Of a stretch of DNA of 7,285 bases, positions 1 to 5,445 are shown in pieces. Each line of letters starts with the position of its first letter. Positions within the stretch are counted from its first letter, which is position 1. The position numbers and the translations under genes are program-made. Location of the stretch: assembly GCA_025455595.1 (NCBI GenBank), contig JALOMD010000387.1, positions 1-7,285 on the forward strand, in the 5' to 3' direction. The DNA comes from Cytophagales bacterium (GTDB lineage Bacteria; Bacteroidota; Bacteroidia; Cytophagales; 172606-1). The notes under the pieces were generated by a model. That model searched no databases, was not told the DNA's origin, and saw only the letters and a list, made by a program, of their open reading frames with translations.

Positions 1-21
1 GATTTCCGTCAGCCGTGCTGC

Positions 22-48
22 CGTTTTGGGCAAAAATCGCCCAAAACG
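22..48. repeat. 27-bp palindromic repeat, copy A (best palindrome)
   Basis: Perfect 10-bp inverted arms CGTTTTGGGC (22-31) and GCCCAAAACG (39-48) surround a 7-nt spacer AAAAATC. Five more copies occur in the other gaps of this window, so it is a dispersed family rather than a one-off hairpin. The element is abutted on both sides by CTGC (18-21 and 49-52). It lies outside any gene I can support. Function unknown; a REP-like element, an operator or a small miniature element are all possible. Confidence 0.85.
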
Positions 49-64
49 CTGCTATCGGACGAAA

Positions 65-103
65 GCAAAAGCCCCGCACGGTTAGTCCGCGCGGGGCTTT
101 TGC
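65..103. terminator. Strong hairpin terminator, possibly bidirectional
   Basis: A perfect 13-bp stem pairs GCAAAAGCCCCGC (65-77) with GCGGGGCTTTTGC (91-103). Three more pairs (CGG 79-81 with CCG 87-89) are possible inside the loop. The GC-rich core is bordered by four A on the left arm and four T on the right arm, so it can act as an intrinsic terminator in either direction. It lies about 94 nt beyond the stop of the minus-strand gene ending at 197 and could also end a plus-strand gene left of the window. Confidence 0.8.
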
Positions 104-120
104 AAGTATTCGTAACTGAC

Positions 121-147
121 AGTTTTGCCCGTTTTTTGCCCAAAACG
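121..147. repeat. 27-bp palindromic repeat, copy B (decayed left arm)
   Basis: Aligned with the reverse complement of copy A, 23 of 27 bases agree. The right half, from the run of T (132-137) through GCCCAAAACG (138-147), is almost intact. The left arm reads AGTTTTGCCC instead of CGTTTTGGGC, which breaks the pairing. Orientation is opposite to copy A if the AT-rich spacer is used to define direction. It lies between the terminator hairpin and the end of the minus-strand hypothetical gene. Confidence 0.7.
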
Positions 148-196
148 CTTTTCGGATTGTTCAACCCGAAGACCAAGCGGTTGGTACGCCAAAACC

Positions 197-505
197 TCAA
201 ATGGCCTTGAACGGCTTGTGCAAGTCTCTGAGCAAATCCTTGAATGCCTCCACCTTGGCCGATACCTCGGTAATGCGCTGGCGCAGCATCAGGAGCTTGG
301 CGCGGTTCAGTTCCTTGAGTTGGGCATTGGTTATCACCAGTTCGCCGCACACCACCAAGCCCGACAATGTTTTGAGGTAAAACCTTGAGTTGGCCAAGTC
401 ATTGTTCGTACCCAGTCGTATTTGTTGTGTTTGCTGCCTGCAGAGATTCGATTGTTCCTTTTGCCATCCTTGGGCCAATTGCTTGCTTGCTTGTCGGGTT
501 TGCAT
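197..505 (-). CDS. Small hypothetical protein
   Basis: I do not recognise this gene. From the ATG at 505 it encodes 102 residues. The frame stays open upstream to about 658, and a TTG at 586 would give 129 residues. The C-terminal two thirds are charged and helix-prone (LKELNRAKLLMLRQRITEV, then AFKDLLRDLHKPFKAI), and its codons often end in G or C like the other genes here. The N-terminal part is glutamine-rich with less typical codon use. No signal peptide, membrane helix or known motif is visible. A terminator hairpin lies about 94 nt past the stop. It could be a real small helical protein, a decayed remnant or a chance frame. The start is uncertain. Confidence 0.45.
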   Translation of the reverse strand: MQTRQASKQLAQGWQKEQSNLCRQQTQQIRLGTNNDLANSRFYLKTLSGLVVCGELVITNAQLKELNRAKLLMLRQRITEVSAKVEAFKDLLRDLHKPFKAI

Positions 506-674
506 GTATGAGTCAGGGTACCGGTGAATGAATGCGTAAGTGCTTTGTACGTGTAAGTTGGCTCCTTTGTGCGGAATGTCGCCCAAGGTAAGGCGGCAGA
601 AACTTGCACGGATGATATTTTCGACGAAACAAGCAGTATTTTCTACGAACTTCCGGGGCTATTGACAACAATTG

Positions 675-691
675 ACTGATTCTCAATCAGT
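675..691. promoter_or_regulatory. Short stem-loop, possible operator or weak terminator
   Basis: ACTGATT (675-681) pairs perfectly with AATCAGT (685-691) across the loop CTC, followed by TTT. It lies 18 bp upstream of the -33/-35 part of the candidate HNH promoter. That suits a regulator-binding site, but the short U-run would also allow weak termination. No direct evidence separates the two. Confidence 0.3.
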
Positions 692-708
692 TTTGTTACC
701 AACGATGG

Positions 709-738
709 TTGACAAGCTGGAACGAGGTTGCTAAATTG
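709..738 (+). promoter_or_regulatory. Candidate promoter for the HNH gene
   Basis: TTGACA (709-714) is followed after exactly 17 nt by TAAATT (732-737), close to a sigma-70 consensus. It can also be read in the Bacteroidota style as TTG, 20 nt, then TAAATTG (732-738), which partly fits the TAnnTTTG -7 box. Transcription would start near 744 and give a leader of about 80-90 nt. The site overlaps the TTG at 709, which argues against translation starting there. Confidence 0.4.
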
Positions 739-834
739 CGTAACGCTGCGGCGAAAGCAAACAGTTTTTTCAAAAAAACCAATCGTGTTCGTTTACTTTT
801 TCAAGAAACATTACACAACAAGGGAATGCAAACA

Positions 835-1119
835 ATGGCTGACCAACCTTCTGAGCAAACCTGCGCCTTGTGCCAACGGACGGTGAGCACGGTTTCGAAG
901 CATCACTTGGTGCCCAAGGAAGAAGGCGGCCGCTACTCCGAGACCGTGCCGCTTTGCCAGCCTTGCCATTCCACCATTCACGGCACTTTCACAAACAAGG
1001 AACTGAAAAAAACCTATCATACAATAGAGGCATTGCGGGCAGCCGAACAATTGCAAGCCTACTTGCAATGGATCAGCCGCTCGAAGGTGGAACGCATCCG
1101 CAACCGGCGGCGGCGTTGA
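835..1119 (+). CDS. Small HNH endonuclease family protein
   Basis: From the ATG at 835 this encodes 94 residues. Two zinc-binding pairs are visible, C10-x2-C13 and C41-x2-C44, with the double histidine H23-H24 (KHHLVPK) and H45/H49 (CHSTIH) forming a compact beta-beta-metal nuclease fold. It matches a widespread family of small stand-alone HNH proteins whose core I recall as HHLIP, then LCxPCHxxIH, then a KEL-x-x-x-Y-x-T-x-E-A-L helix; KELKKTYHTIEAL is present. The last residues, RIRNRRRR, are strongly basic and probably bind nucleic acid. The frame opens at TTG 709, but conserved sequence begins only after 835; ATG 826 is a second option. AAGGGA (820-825) is well placed as a ribosome site for 835. 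Nuclease activity and substrate are not shown by the sequence. The kinase gene follows 97 bp downstream. Confidence 0.85.
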   Translation: MADQPSEQTCALCQRTVSTVSKHHLVPKEEGGRYSETVPLCQPCHSTIHGTFTNKELKKTYHTIEALRAAEQLQAYLQWISRSKVERIRNRRRR

Positions 1120-1133
1120 TTCGTTATTTTATG

Positions 1134-1141
1134 TAGATTTG
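1134..1141 (+). promoter_or_regulatory. Possible -7 box for the kinase gene
   Basis: TAGATTTG fits the Bacteroidota TAnnTTTG consensus exactly and lies about 75 nt before the preferred kinase start at 1217. The nearest upstream TTG (1116-1118) is only 15 nt away, shorter than the usual spacing of roughly 19-21. The -33 half is therefore unconvincing. Co-transcription from the HNH promoter is the alternative. Confidence 0.25.
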
Positions 1142-1216
1142 CTACGACCAAAGCCGAACACCGAATGCTCGAAACCGAGTGTCCGGTATCCGGCATTTTT
1201 CCAATTCAAACTCAGC

Positions 1217-4132
1217 ATGATGACGGCCGCAGCCTTTTGGGAGTTCATTTCGCATCAGGGCACCCACGACAAACTGTCGCCACAGCATTACAAAAGCGTT
1301 GTCCTCACCAACCAAATCAGCGTTACGGCCGCCCTGGCCATGATTCCGCTGACTGCGCTGTACTATTGGCTTGGCATTGATTCCCTTTTCGTCACTCAAT
1401 ACGTCACGTTTGCCTTGCTTTTGGCGTGTGTGGGCTTCAACGCGGTTGGCGAGTCGCAGTGGTGGTACTACCGTATCGCCAAAATCATCCTGTATTTCAC
1501 CATCATCGCCAACGTATTCTACACCGCCTCCACGCTTGGTTACGAAAGCGGCATCCACTTGCTGTACTATCCGGTGGTGCTGGGCGTGATACTGTTCTAC
1601 AGTTTGCACCGGCGGCTCCTTTTTTTGGTACCGGGTTTGGCCATTCCGCTCCTCTGCATCGCGGTTCTGGAAATAACCGACTACTCGGTGTTTGCCATGC
1701 AAGGCTTGTCGTACAGGCTGTTGCACTTCATGTATTACCTTTCGTTGGTGAGCAGCGTGGTGTTTTCGTTGTTGTTCGGCTTTTATTACAATACCCTCAT
1801 CATGCGCCAGCAGCAGTCGCTGCTGACCACCCGCCAGCAACTGGAGGCCATCTTCGAGAATTCGTACGATGCCATGCTGCTGGTTGACCCGCGCACCGAC
1901 GAAATCCAAGCCTGCAACCGGAAAGCCGTGGTGCTGTTCGGGCTGGCAGACCGGCACCAAATCATGGGCCGGAAAAGTGCGGGATTCCAACGCAGGGAAC
2001 TGCAACCGCGCGAACGCCGCCAAGTGCTGCAAATGCTGCGTCGGCGGGGCCGTTGGGTGCAAGACCGCGAGCTTGTAACGGCCCGTGGCGAAGCGTTCTG
2101 GGGAGAAGTGGGCATTACGTGGATCAGTGTGAAACGCAAGGGCATGTGCTTGGTGCGCATCACCGACATCACCCAAAAACGCGCCGCCGAAACCCAATTG
2201 CGCAAAAAAGAAACCGCCCTGCGCGAGGCCCAGCGGCTGGCCCGCATCGGCAGCTTTGAATTCGACTTGTCCACGGGCAAAGGCGAAGTGTCGGAGGAAC
2301 TGCACCGCATTTTTGAGACACGAACCAACCAGCCTTTCACGTGGGAGCGGCTGCTGGAACGCATGGAGCCGGGCCACGCCGATACCTTGACCGATTTGGT
2401 GCGGCAGTCGGCCCCGCCCGAAGCCGACATCCGCCTCGAACTGCGCGGCCGACAGGCCGTCAGCGGCGGACTGCTGCACCTGCAACTGCTCGGCAAAATG
2501 ACCTTCGACGAAGCCGGGCAACCTCGCCGCATCATGGGCATCTTGCAGGACATCAGCGAACGGAAGCGACGCGAAATCGAACTCATCGAGGCCAAGAGCT
2601 TGGCCGAGCAGGCTTCGGTGGCCAAAGAGCAGTTTTTGGCAACGATGAGCCACGAAATCCGCACGCCCATCAACGCGATTCTGGGCATGTCGCACTACTT
2701 GCTGCAAGACGACCCCAAACCTGAGCAAATCGAAAACTTGGAGATTTTGCAGTTCTCCGCCGAAAACCTGCTGCTGCTCGTCAACGACATACTGGATTTG
2801 AACAAAATCGAGGCGGGGCGCATCCGTTTCGAGGAAATCGAGTTCAGCCTGCGCGAAGTACTGGGGCGCATCCAGCAAACCCACGCCCACGCCGCCACCG
2901 AGAAAAACCTCCACTTTTTGCGCGAAATCGACGATACGCTGCCCGCCACCGTGGTGGGCGACCCCGTGCGGCTGGCGCAGGTACTGAACAACCTGGTGAG
3001 CAACGCTGTCAAATTTACGCCGAAAGGCTGGGTGAAACTCCGGGCCGATCTGAACCGGCAAGACGCGGAGTTTGTGGAAATCAATTTCTCGGTCGAGGAT
3101 TCGGGCATCGGCATTCCGTCCGACAAGCTGGATTACATTTTCGAGCGGTTCACGCAGGCCAGCAGCGACACCACGCGGATGTACGGCGGCACGGGTCTGG
3201 GGCTGTCCATCACCAAACGCTTGCTCGAACTGCAAAACAGTATCATCTACGTAAAGAGCCAGGTAGGCGCAGGTTCCGGCTTCTATTTTACGCTGCGTTT
3301 GCGCAAGGCGGCCAGCCAGAAAAACATTGCTTTCCGGCCAACCGCCGAAGAAGACTACCTGCTGCAAGGGGCACGCGTGCTCATTGTAGAGGACAACGAA
3401 ATCAACCGCTTGGTGACGGCCAAGTTCTTGGAACGCTGGCGCATCGAGTGCGACTATGCCCCGAACGGCCGCATAGCGATTGACAAGGTGAAAACGGGCC
3501 AGTACGACCTGATACTCATGGACCTGCAAATGCCGGAAATGAACGGCTACGACACCACGCGGCAAATCAGGCAATACAGCCAAGTGCCGGTGCTGGCCGT
3601 TACGGCCACGCCCGCCGCCGAAATGGGCGAGAAAATCCAAGAGTCGGGCATCAACGACTACGTGCTGAAGCCGTTCCAGCCCGACGACCTGCTGCGAAAA
3701 ATCAACCGGTTCGTGAAGTCGGACAACACGCGGATTCCGGCGCAAGAGACGCTGGTGGTTGCCGGGCAAGACGTGAAGCCTACTTTCGCCTACCGCCGCA
3801 TCCTCGAACTCACGCAAGACAACGACGAATACCGCGTGCTGCTCACGCAGTCGTACATCCGGCTGCTGCGCCAACTGAAGCTCGACTACGAGAAAAACCT
3901 GCTGGCCGGCGACTTGGCACAACTGCGATTCATGGTGTCGTACGTGGGGCCGCCGTTCACGTTCTTGGAAGTGACGGGTGTCAAAGAGGAAGTAATGTTC
4001 GGCATCCGGCTCATCGAAAAATCGGCCAGCGACCTCAAGGCTCTGAACCGCTCCGTACAACGCCTCCAAGCCGCCTGCGACTACCTGCTGCGCGAACTGG
4101 AAGACAAACTGCTGATGGCAAAGGTGGCATGA
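1217..4132 (+). CDS. Membrane-bound hybrid sensor histidine kinase (6TM-PAS-PAS-HisKA-HATPase-REC-tail)
   Basis: A 971-residue hybrid two-component kinase from ATG 1217 (ATG 1220 is equally possible). The frame opens at TTG 1139, but the extra 26 residues are non-membrane and overlap a possible -7 box. Six hydrophobic helices lie near residues 34-54, 58-75, 86-105, 113-130, 134-152 and 168-190, with almost no extracytoplasmic loop, so the signal is probably sensed in or at the membrane. PAS domains follow at about 207-320 and 337-452. HisKA carries the phosphoacceptor H479 in SHEIRTP. HATPase_c has N596 (NAVKFT), the G1 box with D628 (DSGIGIP) and the G2 box at 657-663 (GGTGLGL). The receiver (about 720-835) has E725/D726, phosphoacceptor D769, T796 and K818. 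The last 125 or so residues are helical and resemble an HPt domain, but contain no histidine. Autophosphorylation and intramolecular transfer to D769 are expected. No partner regulator is adjacent. Confidence 0.95.
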   Translation: MMTAAAFWEFISHQGTHDKLSPQHYKSVVLTNQISVTAALAMIPLTALYYWLGIDSLFVTQYVTFALLLACVGFNAVGESQWWYYRIAKIILYFTIIANVFYTASTLGYESGIHLLYYPVVLGVILFYSLHRRLLFLVPGLAIPLLCIAVLEITDYSVFAMQGLSYRLLHFMYYLSLVSSVVFSLLFGFYYNTLIMRQQQSLLTTRQQLEAIFENSYDAMLLVDPRTDEIQACNRKAVVLFGLADRHQIMGRKSAGFQRRELQPRERRQVLQMLRRRGRWVQDRELVTARGEAFWGEVGITWISVKRKGMCLVRITDITQKRAAETQLRKKETALREAQRLARIGSFEFDLSTGKGEVSEELHRIFETRTNQPFTWERLLERMEPGHADTLTDLVRQSAPPEADIRLELRGRQAVSGGLLHLQLLGKMTFDEAGQPRRIMGILQDISERKRREIELIEAKSLAEQASVAKEQFLATMSHEIRTPINAILGMSHYLLQDDPKPEQIENLEILQFSAENLLLLVNDILDLNKIEAGRIRFEEIEFSLREVLGRIQQTHAHAATEKNLHFLREIDDTLPATVVGDPVRLAQVLNNLVSNAVKFTPKGWVKLRADLNRQDAEFVEINFSVEDSGIGIPSDKLDYIFERFTQASSDTTRMYGGTGLGLSITKRLLELQNSIIYVKSQVGAGSGFYFTLRLRKAASQKNIAFRPTAEEDYLLQGARVLIVEDNEINRLVTAKFLERWRIECDYAPNGRIAIDKVKTGQYDLILMDLQMPEMNGYDTTRQIRQYSQVPVLAVTATPAAEMGEKIQESGINDYVLKPFQPDDLLRKINRFVKSDNTRIPAQETLVVAGQDVKPTFAYRRILELTQDNDEYRVLLTQSYIRLLRQLKLDYEKNLLAGDLAQLRFMVSYVGPPFTFLEVTGVKEEVMFGIRLIEKSASDLKALNRSVQRLQAACDYLLRELEDKLLMAKVA

Positions 4133-4133
4133 A

Positions 4134-4168
4134 CGTTTTGCGTTTATCGTTTGGCGTTTTTCGTTTAC
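4134..4168 (+). repeat. Heptamer tandem repeat, CGTTTNN, five units
   Basis: Five consecutive 7-bp units begin with CGTTT and end in TG, AT, GG, TT and AC. They start one base after the kinase stop codon. A sixth, divergent unit CATTTTG (4169-4175) continues in register and is also the left arm of palindrome copy C. With the complementary array at 4189-4216 the block forms a long imperfect hairpin directly behind the kinase gene, which could also stop transcription. Confidence 0.85.
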
Positions 4169-4195
4169 CATTTTGGGCGAATTCTGCTTAAAACG
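4169..4195. repeat. 27-bp palindromic repeat, copy C, centre of heptamer hairpin
   Basis: Aligned with the reverse complement of copy A, 22 of 27 bases agree. The left arm reads CATTTTGGGC and the right arm GCTTAAAACG, so pairing is partly lost. The element lies exactly between the CGTTTNN array on its left and the NNAAACG array on its right, and its outer bases are shared with both. Confidence 0.65.
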
Positions 4196-4216
4196 ATAAA
4201 CGCCAAACGTAAAACG
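4189..4216 (-). repeat. Heptamer tandem repeat, complementary orientation, four units
   Basis: Four consecutive 7-bp units end in AAACG and begin with TA, AT, CC and TA. Read on the minus strand they are CGTTTNN, the same family as 4134-4168. The CGTTTGG unit is present in both arrays (4148-4154 and the complement of 4203-4209), which gives a long imperfect inverted repeat around palindrome copy C. Confidence 0.8.
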
Positions 4217-4257
4217 AACCATCAGGCATACGTTTGGTTCACAGTAAGATATTCCAG

Positions 4258-4284
4258 CGTTTCAAGCAAAAACCGCCCAAAACG
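4258..4284. repeat. 27-bp palindromic repeat, copy D
   Basis: Aligned with copy A in the same orientation, 23 of 27 bases agree, including the AAAAA spacer and an intact right arm GCCCAAAACG (4275-4284). The left arm has decayed to CGTTTCAAGC. The last seven bases, CAAAACG, run in register into the heptamer array that follows. Confidence 0.75.
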
Positions 4285-4312
4285 ATAAACGTTAAACGCC
4301 AAACGATAAACG
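4285..4312 (-). repeat. Heptamer tandem repeat, four units, in the DUF72 leader
   Basis: Four 7-bp units ending in AAACG begin with AT, TT, CC and AT, in register with the end of palindrome copy D. The array stops eight bases before the ATG at 4321, so it would form most of a short untranslated leader for the DUF72 gene, or part of its promoter. Confidence 0.8.
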
Positions 4313-4320
4313 AACGGTAA

Positions 4321-4419
4321 ATGGACTTCGGCAAACTGCCCAACATTGACGGCGTGGACTTCGCCCTGCCGACCGACCACCCGGATACCGCACGGGTCTT
4401 GGGTGGCACGGATACGTAG
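4321..4419 (+). pseudogene. Out-of-frame 5' end of the DUF72 gene
   Basis: From ATG 4321 the frame encodes about 32 residues (MDFGKLPNIDGVDFALP, then TDHPDTARVLGG) and stops at TAG 4417-4419. This resembles the N-terminal leader of Bacteroidota DUF72 proteins as I recall them. The next conserved part, YVGCPVWATREWVGKWYP, is read one base earlier, in the frame that starts before 4407. A net loss of one base (or gain of two) around 4396-4410 therefore separates the gene's two parts. Homologues I recall have several more residues between the leader and the GC-x-x-W motif, so a deletion of roughly 25 bp could explain both the shortness and the shift. A sequencing or assembly error is the main alternative. 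No canonical slippery heptamer is visible. Confidence 0.65.
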
Positions 4420-4427
4420 GCTGTCCG

Positions 4428-5210
4428 GTGTGGGCCACTCGCGAATGGGTGGGCAAATGGTATCCGGCCAATGCAACCGAAAAAGATTTCTTGCATCACT
4501 ACGCCCGGCAGTTCAACACCATCGAACTGAACACCACGCACTACCGCATTCCTGACGAAGCGACCATCGCCCGGTGGCGCGGGGCCGTCTCCGACGGATT
4601 CACGTTTTGTCCCAAATGGCCGCAGCAAATCAGCCATGACGCGGGCCTGCTCGGCGTGGAGGCGGCTACGCGGGCTTTCGGCGAAGCCATTCAAGGATTG
4701 GGCAGCAAGTTAGGCGTTTCGTTCTTGCAACTCGCCCCCACATTCTCGCCTCGGCACGCCCACGTATTGCGCCAGTTTGTGGAAAACCTGTCGCCGCGTG
4801 TGCCGCTGGCCGTGGAACTGCGCCACGCCGACTGGTTCAAACCGAGCCGCGAGGCCGACGAGACATTCGCCATGCTGGCCGCCAACGGCGTGGCCACCGT
4901 AATCAGCGACGTAGCCGGCCGCCGCGACGTGTTGCACATGCGCCTCACTACTTCAACAGCCATGATTCGGTTCGTAGGAAACGGCCTGCACCCCACCGAC
5001 TACCGCCGCGTGGACGACTGGACAAACCGCCTGCAAACGTGGCTGTCCCAAGGCTTGCAAACGGTGTATTTCTTCGTCCACGAACCCGACCCCAACACCC
5101 TTGCCCCGGAAATGTGCCGCTACGTGGCACAGTCCTTGAACCAGCATTGTAACTTCAACATTCAAGAACCGAAGCCGCTGCCGCAAGTGGTGCAGGGAAG
5201 CCTTTTTTGA
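4428..5210 (+). CDS. DUF72 (YecE-like) TIM-barrel protein, 5' end frameshifted
   Basis: A 260-residue frame from GTG 4428 covers nearly all of a DUF72 domain, a TIM-barrel family of unproven biochemical role. Recognisable stretches are FNTIELNTTHYRIP, FCPKWPQQISHDAGLL, LAVELRHADWF, VISDVAGRRDVLHMRLTT, IRFVGNGLHPTDYRRVDDW, YFFVHEP and the terminal VVQGSLF. The GTG falls inside the conserved YVGCPVW motif, so it is not a natural start. Conserved coding begins at about 4407 in this frame with no start codon before it, and the expected leader lies in another frame from ATG 4321. If repaired, the protein would be close to 300 residues. If the shift is real, the gene is probably inactive or makes a truncated product. 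Repeat arrays border it on both sides. Confidence 0.88.
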   Translation: MWATREWVGKWYPANATEKDFLHHYARQFNTIELNTTHYRIPDEATIARWRGAVSDGFTFCPKWPQQISHDAGLLGVEAATRAFGEAIQGLGSKLGVSFLQLAPTFSPRHAHVLRQFVENLSPRVPLAVELRHADWFKPSREADETFAMLAANGVATVISDVAGRRDVLHMRLTTSTAMIRFVGNGLHPTDYRRVDDWTNRLQTWLSQGLQTVYFFVHEPDPNTLAPEMCRYVAQSLNQHCNFNIQEPKPLPQVVQGSLF

Positions 5211-5214
5211 AAAA

Positions 5215-5249
5215 GTCGTAAGTCGCAAGTGGTATGTCGTAAGTAAAAA
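5215..5249 (+). repeat. Second heptamer repeat family, GTCGTAA type, five units
   Basis: Five 7-bp units lie end to end from four bases after the DUF72 stop: GTCGTAA, GTCGCAA, GTGGTAT, GTCGTAA and GTAAAAA. Unit length equals that of the CGTTTNN arrays but the sequence is different. The last unit is the most diverged. Confidence 0.7.
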
Positions 5250-5299
5250 GGAGAAATCATCCCATAAGGCGAAACATTGGAAACCAGAATTGCATTGTA

Positions 5300-5321
5300 G
5301 AGCCAAGGCGTGCCTTGGCTC
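5300..5321. repeat. 22-nt perfect palindrome
   Basis: GAGCCAAGGC (5300-5309) and GCCTTGGCTC (5312-5321) are perfect complements separated by only GT. As RNA the loop would open to four or more bases. No U-run follows, so it is a poor terminator. Short palindromes beginning TGTAGAG are, from memory, dispersed in some cyanobacterial and Bacteroidota genomes; this one begins the same way. Confidence 0.7.
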
Positions 5322-5360
5322 CGGCCAAGACAACAAACCACGCCGCATTTGTCCGACAAG

Positions 5361-5412
5361 CGTTTTGAGCGTTCCCGCCGCTTGCGGGATTTATCAATTT
5401 TTGCCCAAAACG
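5361..5412. repeat. 27-bp palindromic repeat, copy E, split by a 25-bp hairpin insert
   Basis: Bases 5361-5371 joined to 5397-5412 rebuild the reverse complement of copy A with 26 of 27 matches. Between them lie 25 bases (5372-5396) containing a 6-bp stem TCCCGC (5373-5378) and GCGGGA (5384-5389) around CGCTT. The simplest reading is that a second small palindromic element inserted into a complete copy. Confidence 0.75.
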
Positions 5413-5445
5413 GCCCGCGCAAAGCCTCCGGTTCGGAAAGATAGC

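Larger units (their letters stand above)
506..825. other. Gap between divergent genes, small repeats
   Basis: If the hypothetical gene starts at 505, this gap separates it from the divergent HNH gene. It is more AT-rich than the flanking genes. It holds two near-identical 12-mers, ATTTTCGACGAA (617-628) and ATTTTCTACGAA (638-649), spaced 21 bp. It also holds a 7-bp stem with a 3-nt loop (675-691, ACTGATT/AATCAGT), a candidate promoter at 709-738, and an AT-only near-palindrome at 764-779. I see no other gene in it. Confidence 0.5.

Noticed and set aside
709..834. TTG 709 as the start of the HNH gene
   Set aside because: The extra 42 residues have no family match, the TTG is part of a candidate promoter, and ATG 835 has a well-placed AAGGGA.
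1139..1216. TTG 1139 as the start of the kinase gene
   Set aside because: It overlaps a TAnnTTTG box and adds 26 residues unlike the family; ATG 1217/1220 starts a normal membrane kinase.
1142..4222. A 1026-codon open frame on the minus strand covering the whole kinase gene
   Set aside because: Its translation is low-complexity in H, Q, V, R and F with no domain, and it mirrors a kinase whose motifs are all intact. Long antisense frames are common where codon bias avoids TTA, CTA and TCA.
4229..4236. TACGTTTG as a -7 box for DUF72
   Set aside because: It fits TAnnTTTG but has no TTG at the right upstream distance, and CGTTT-rich repeats create such matches by chance.
4134..4312. CRISPR array
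   Set aside because: Units are 7 bp and contiguous, with no repeat-spacer alternation and no cas genes.
4396..4419. Programmed -1 frameshift in the DUF72 gene
   Set aside because: No X-XXY-YYZ slippery site or clear downstream pseudoknot is visible, and DUF72 proteins are not known to use one.
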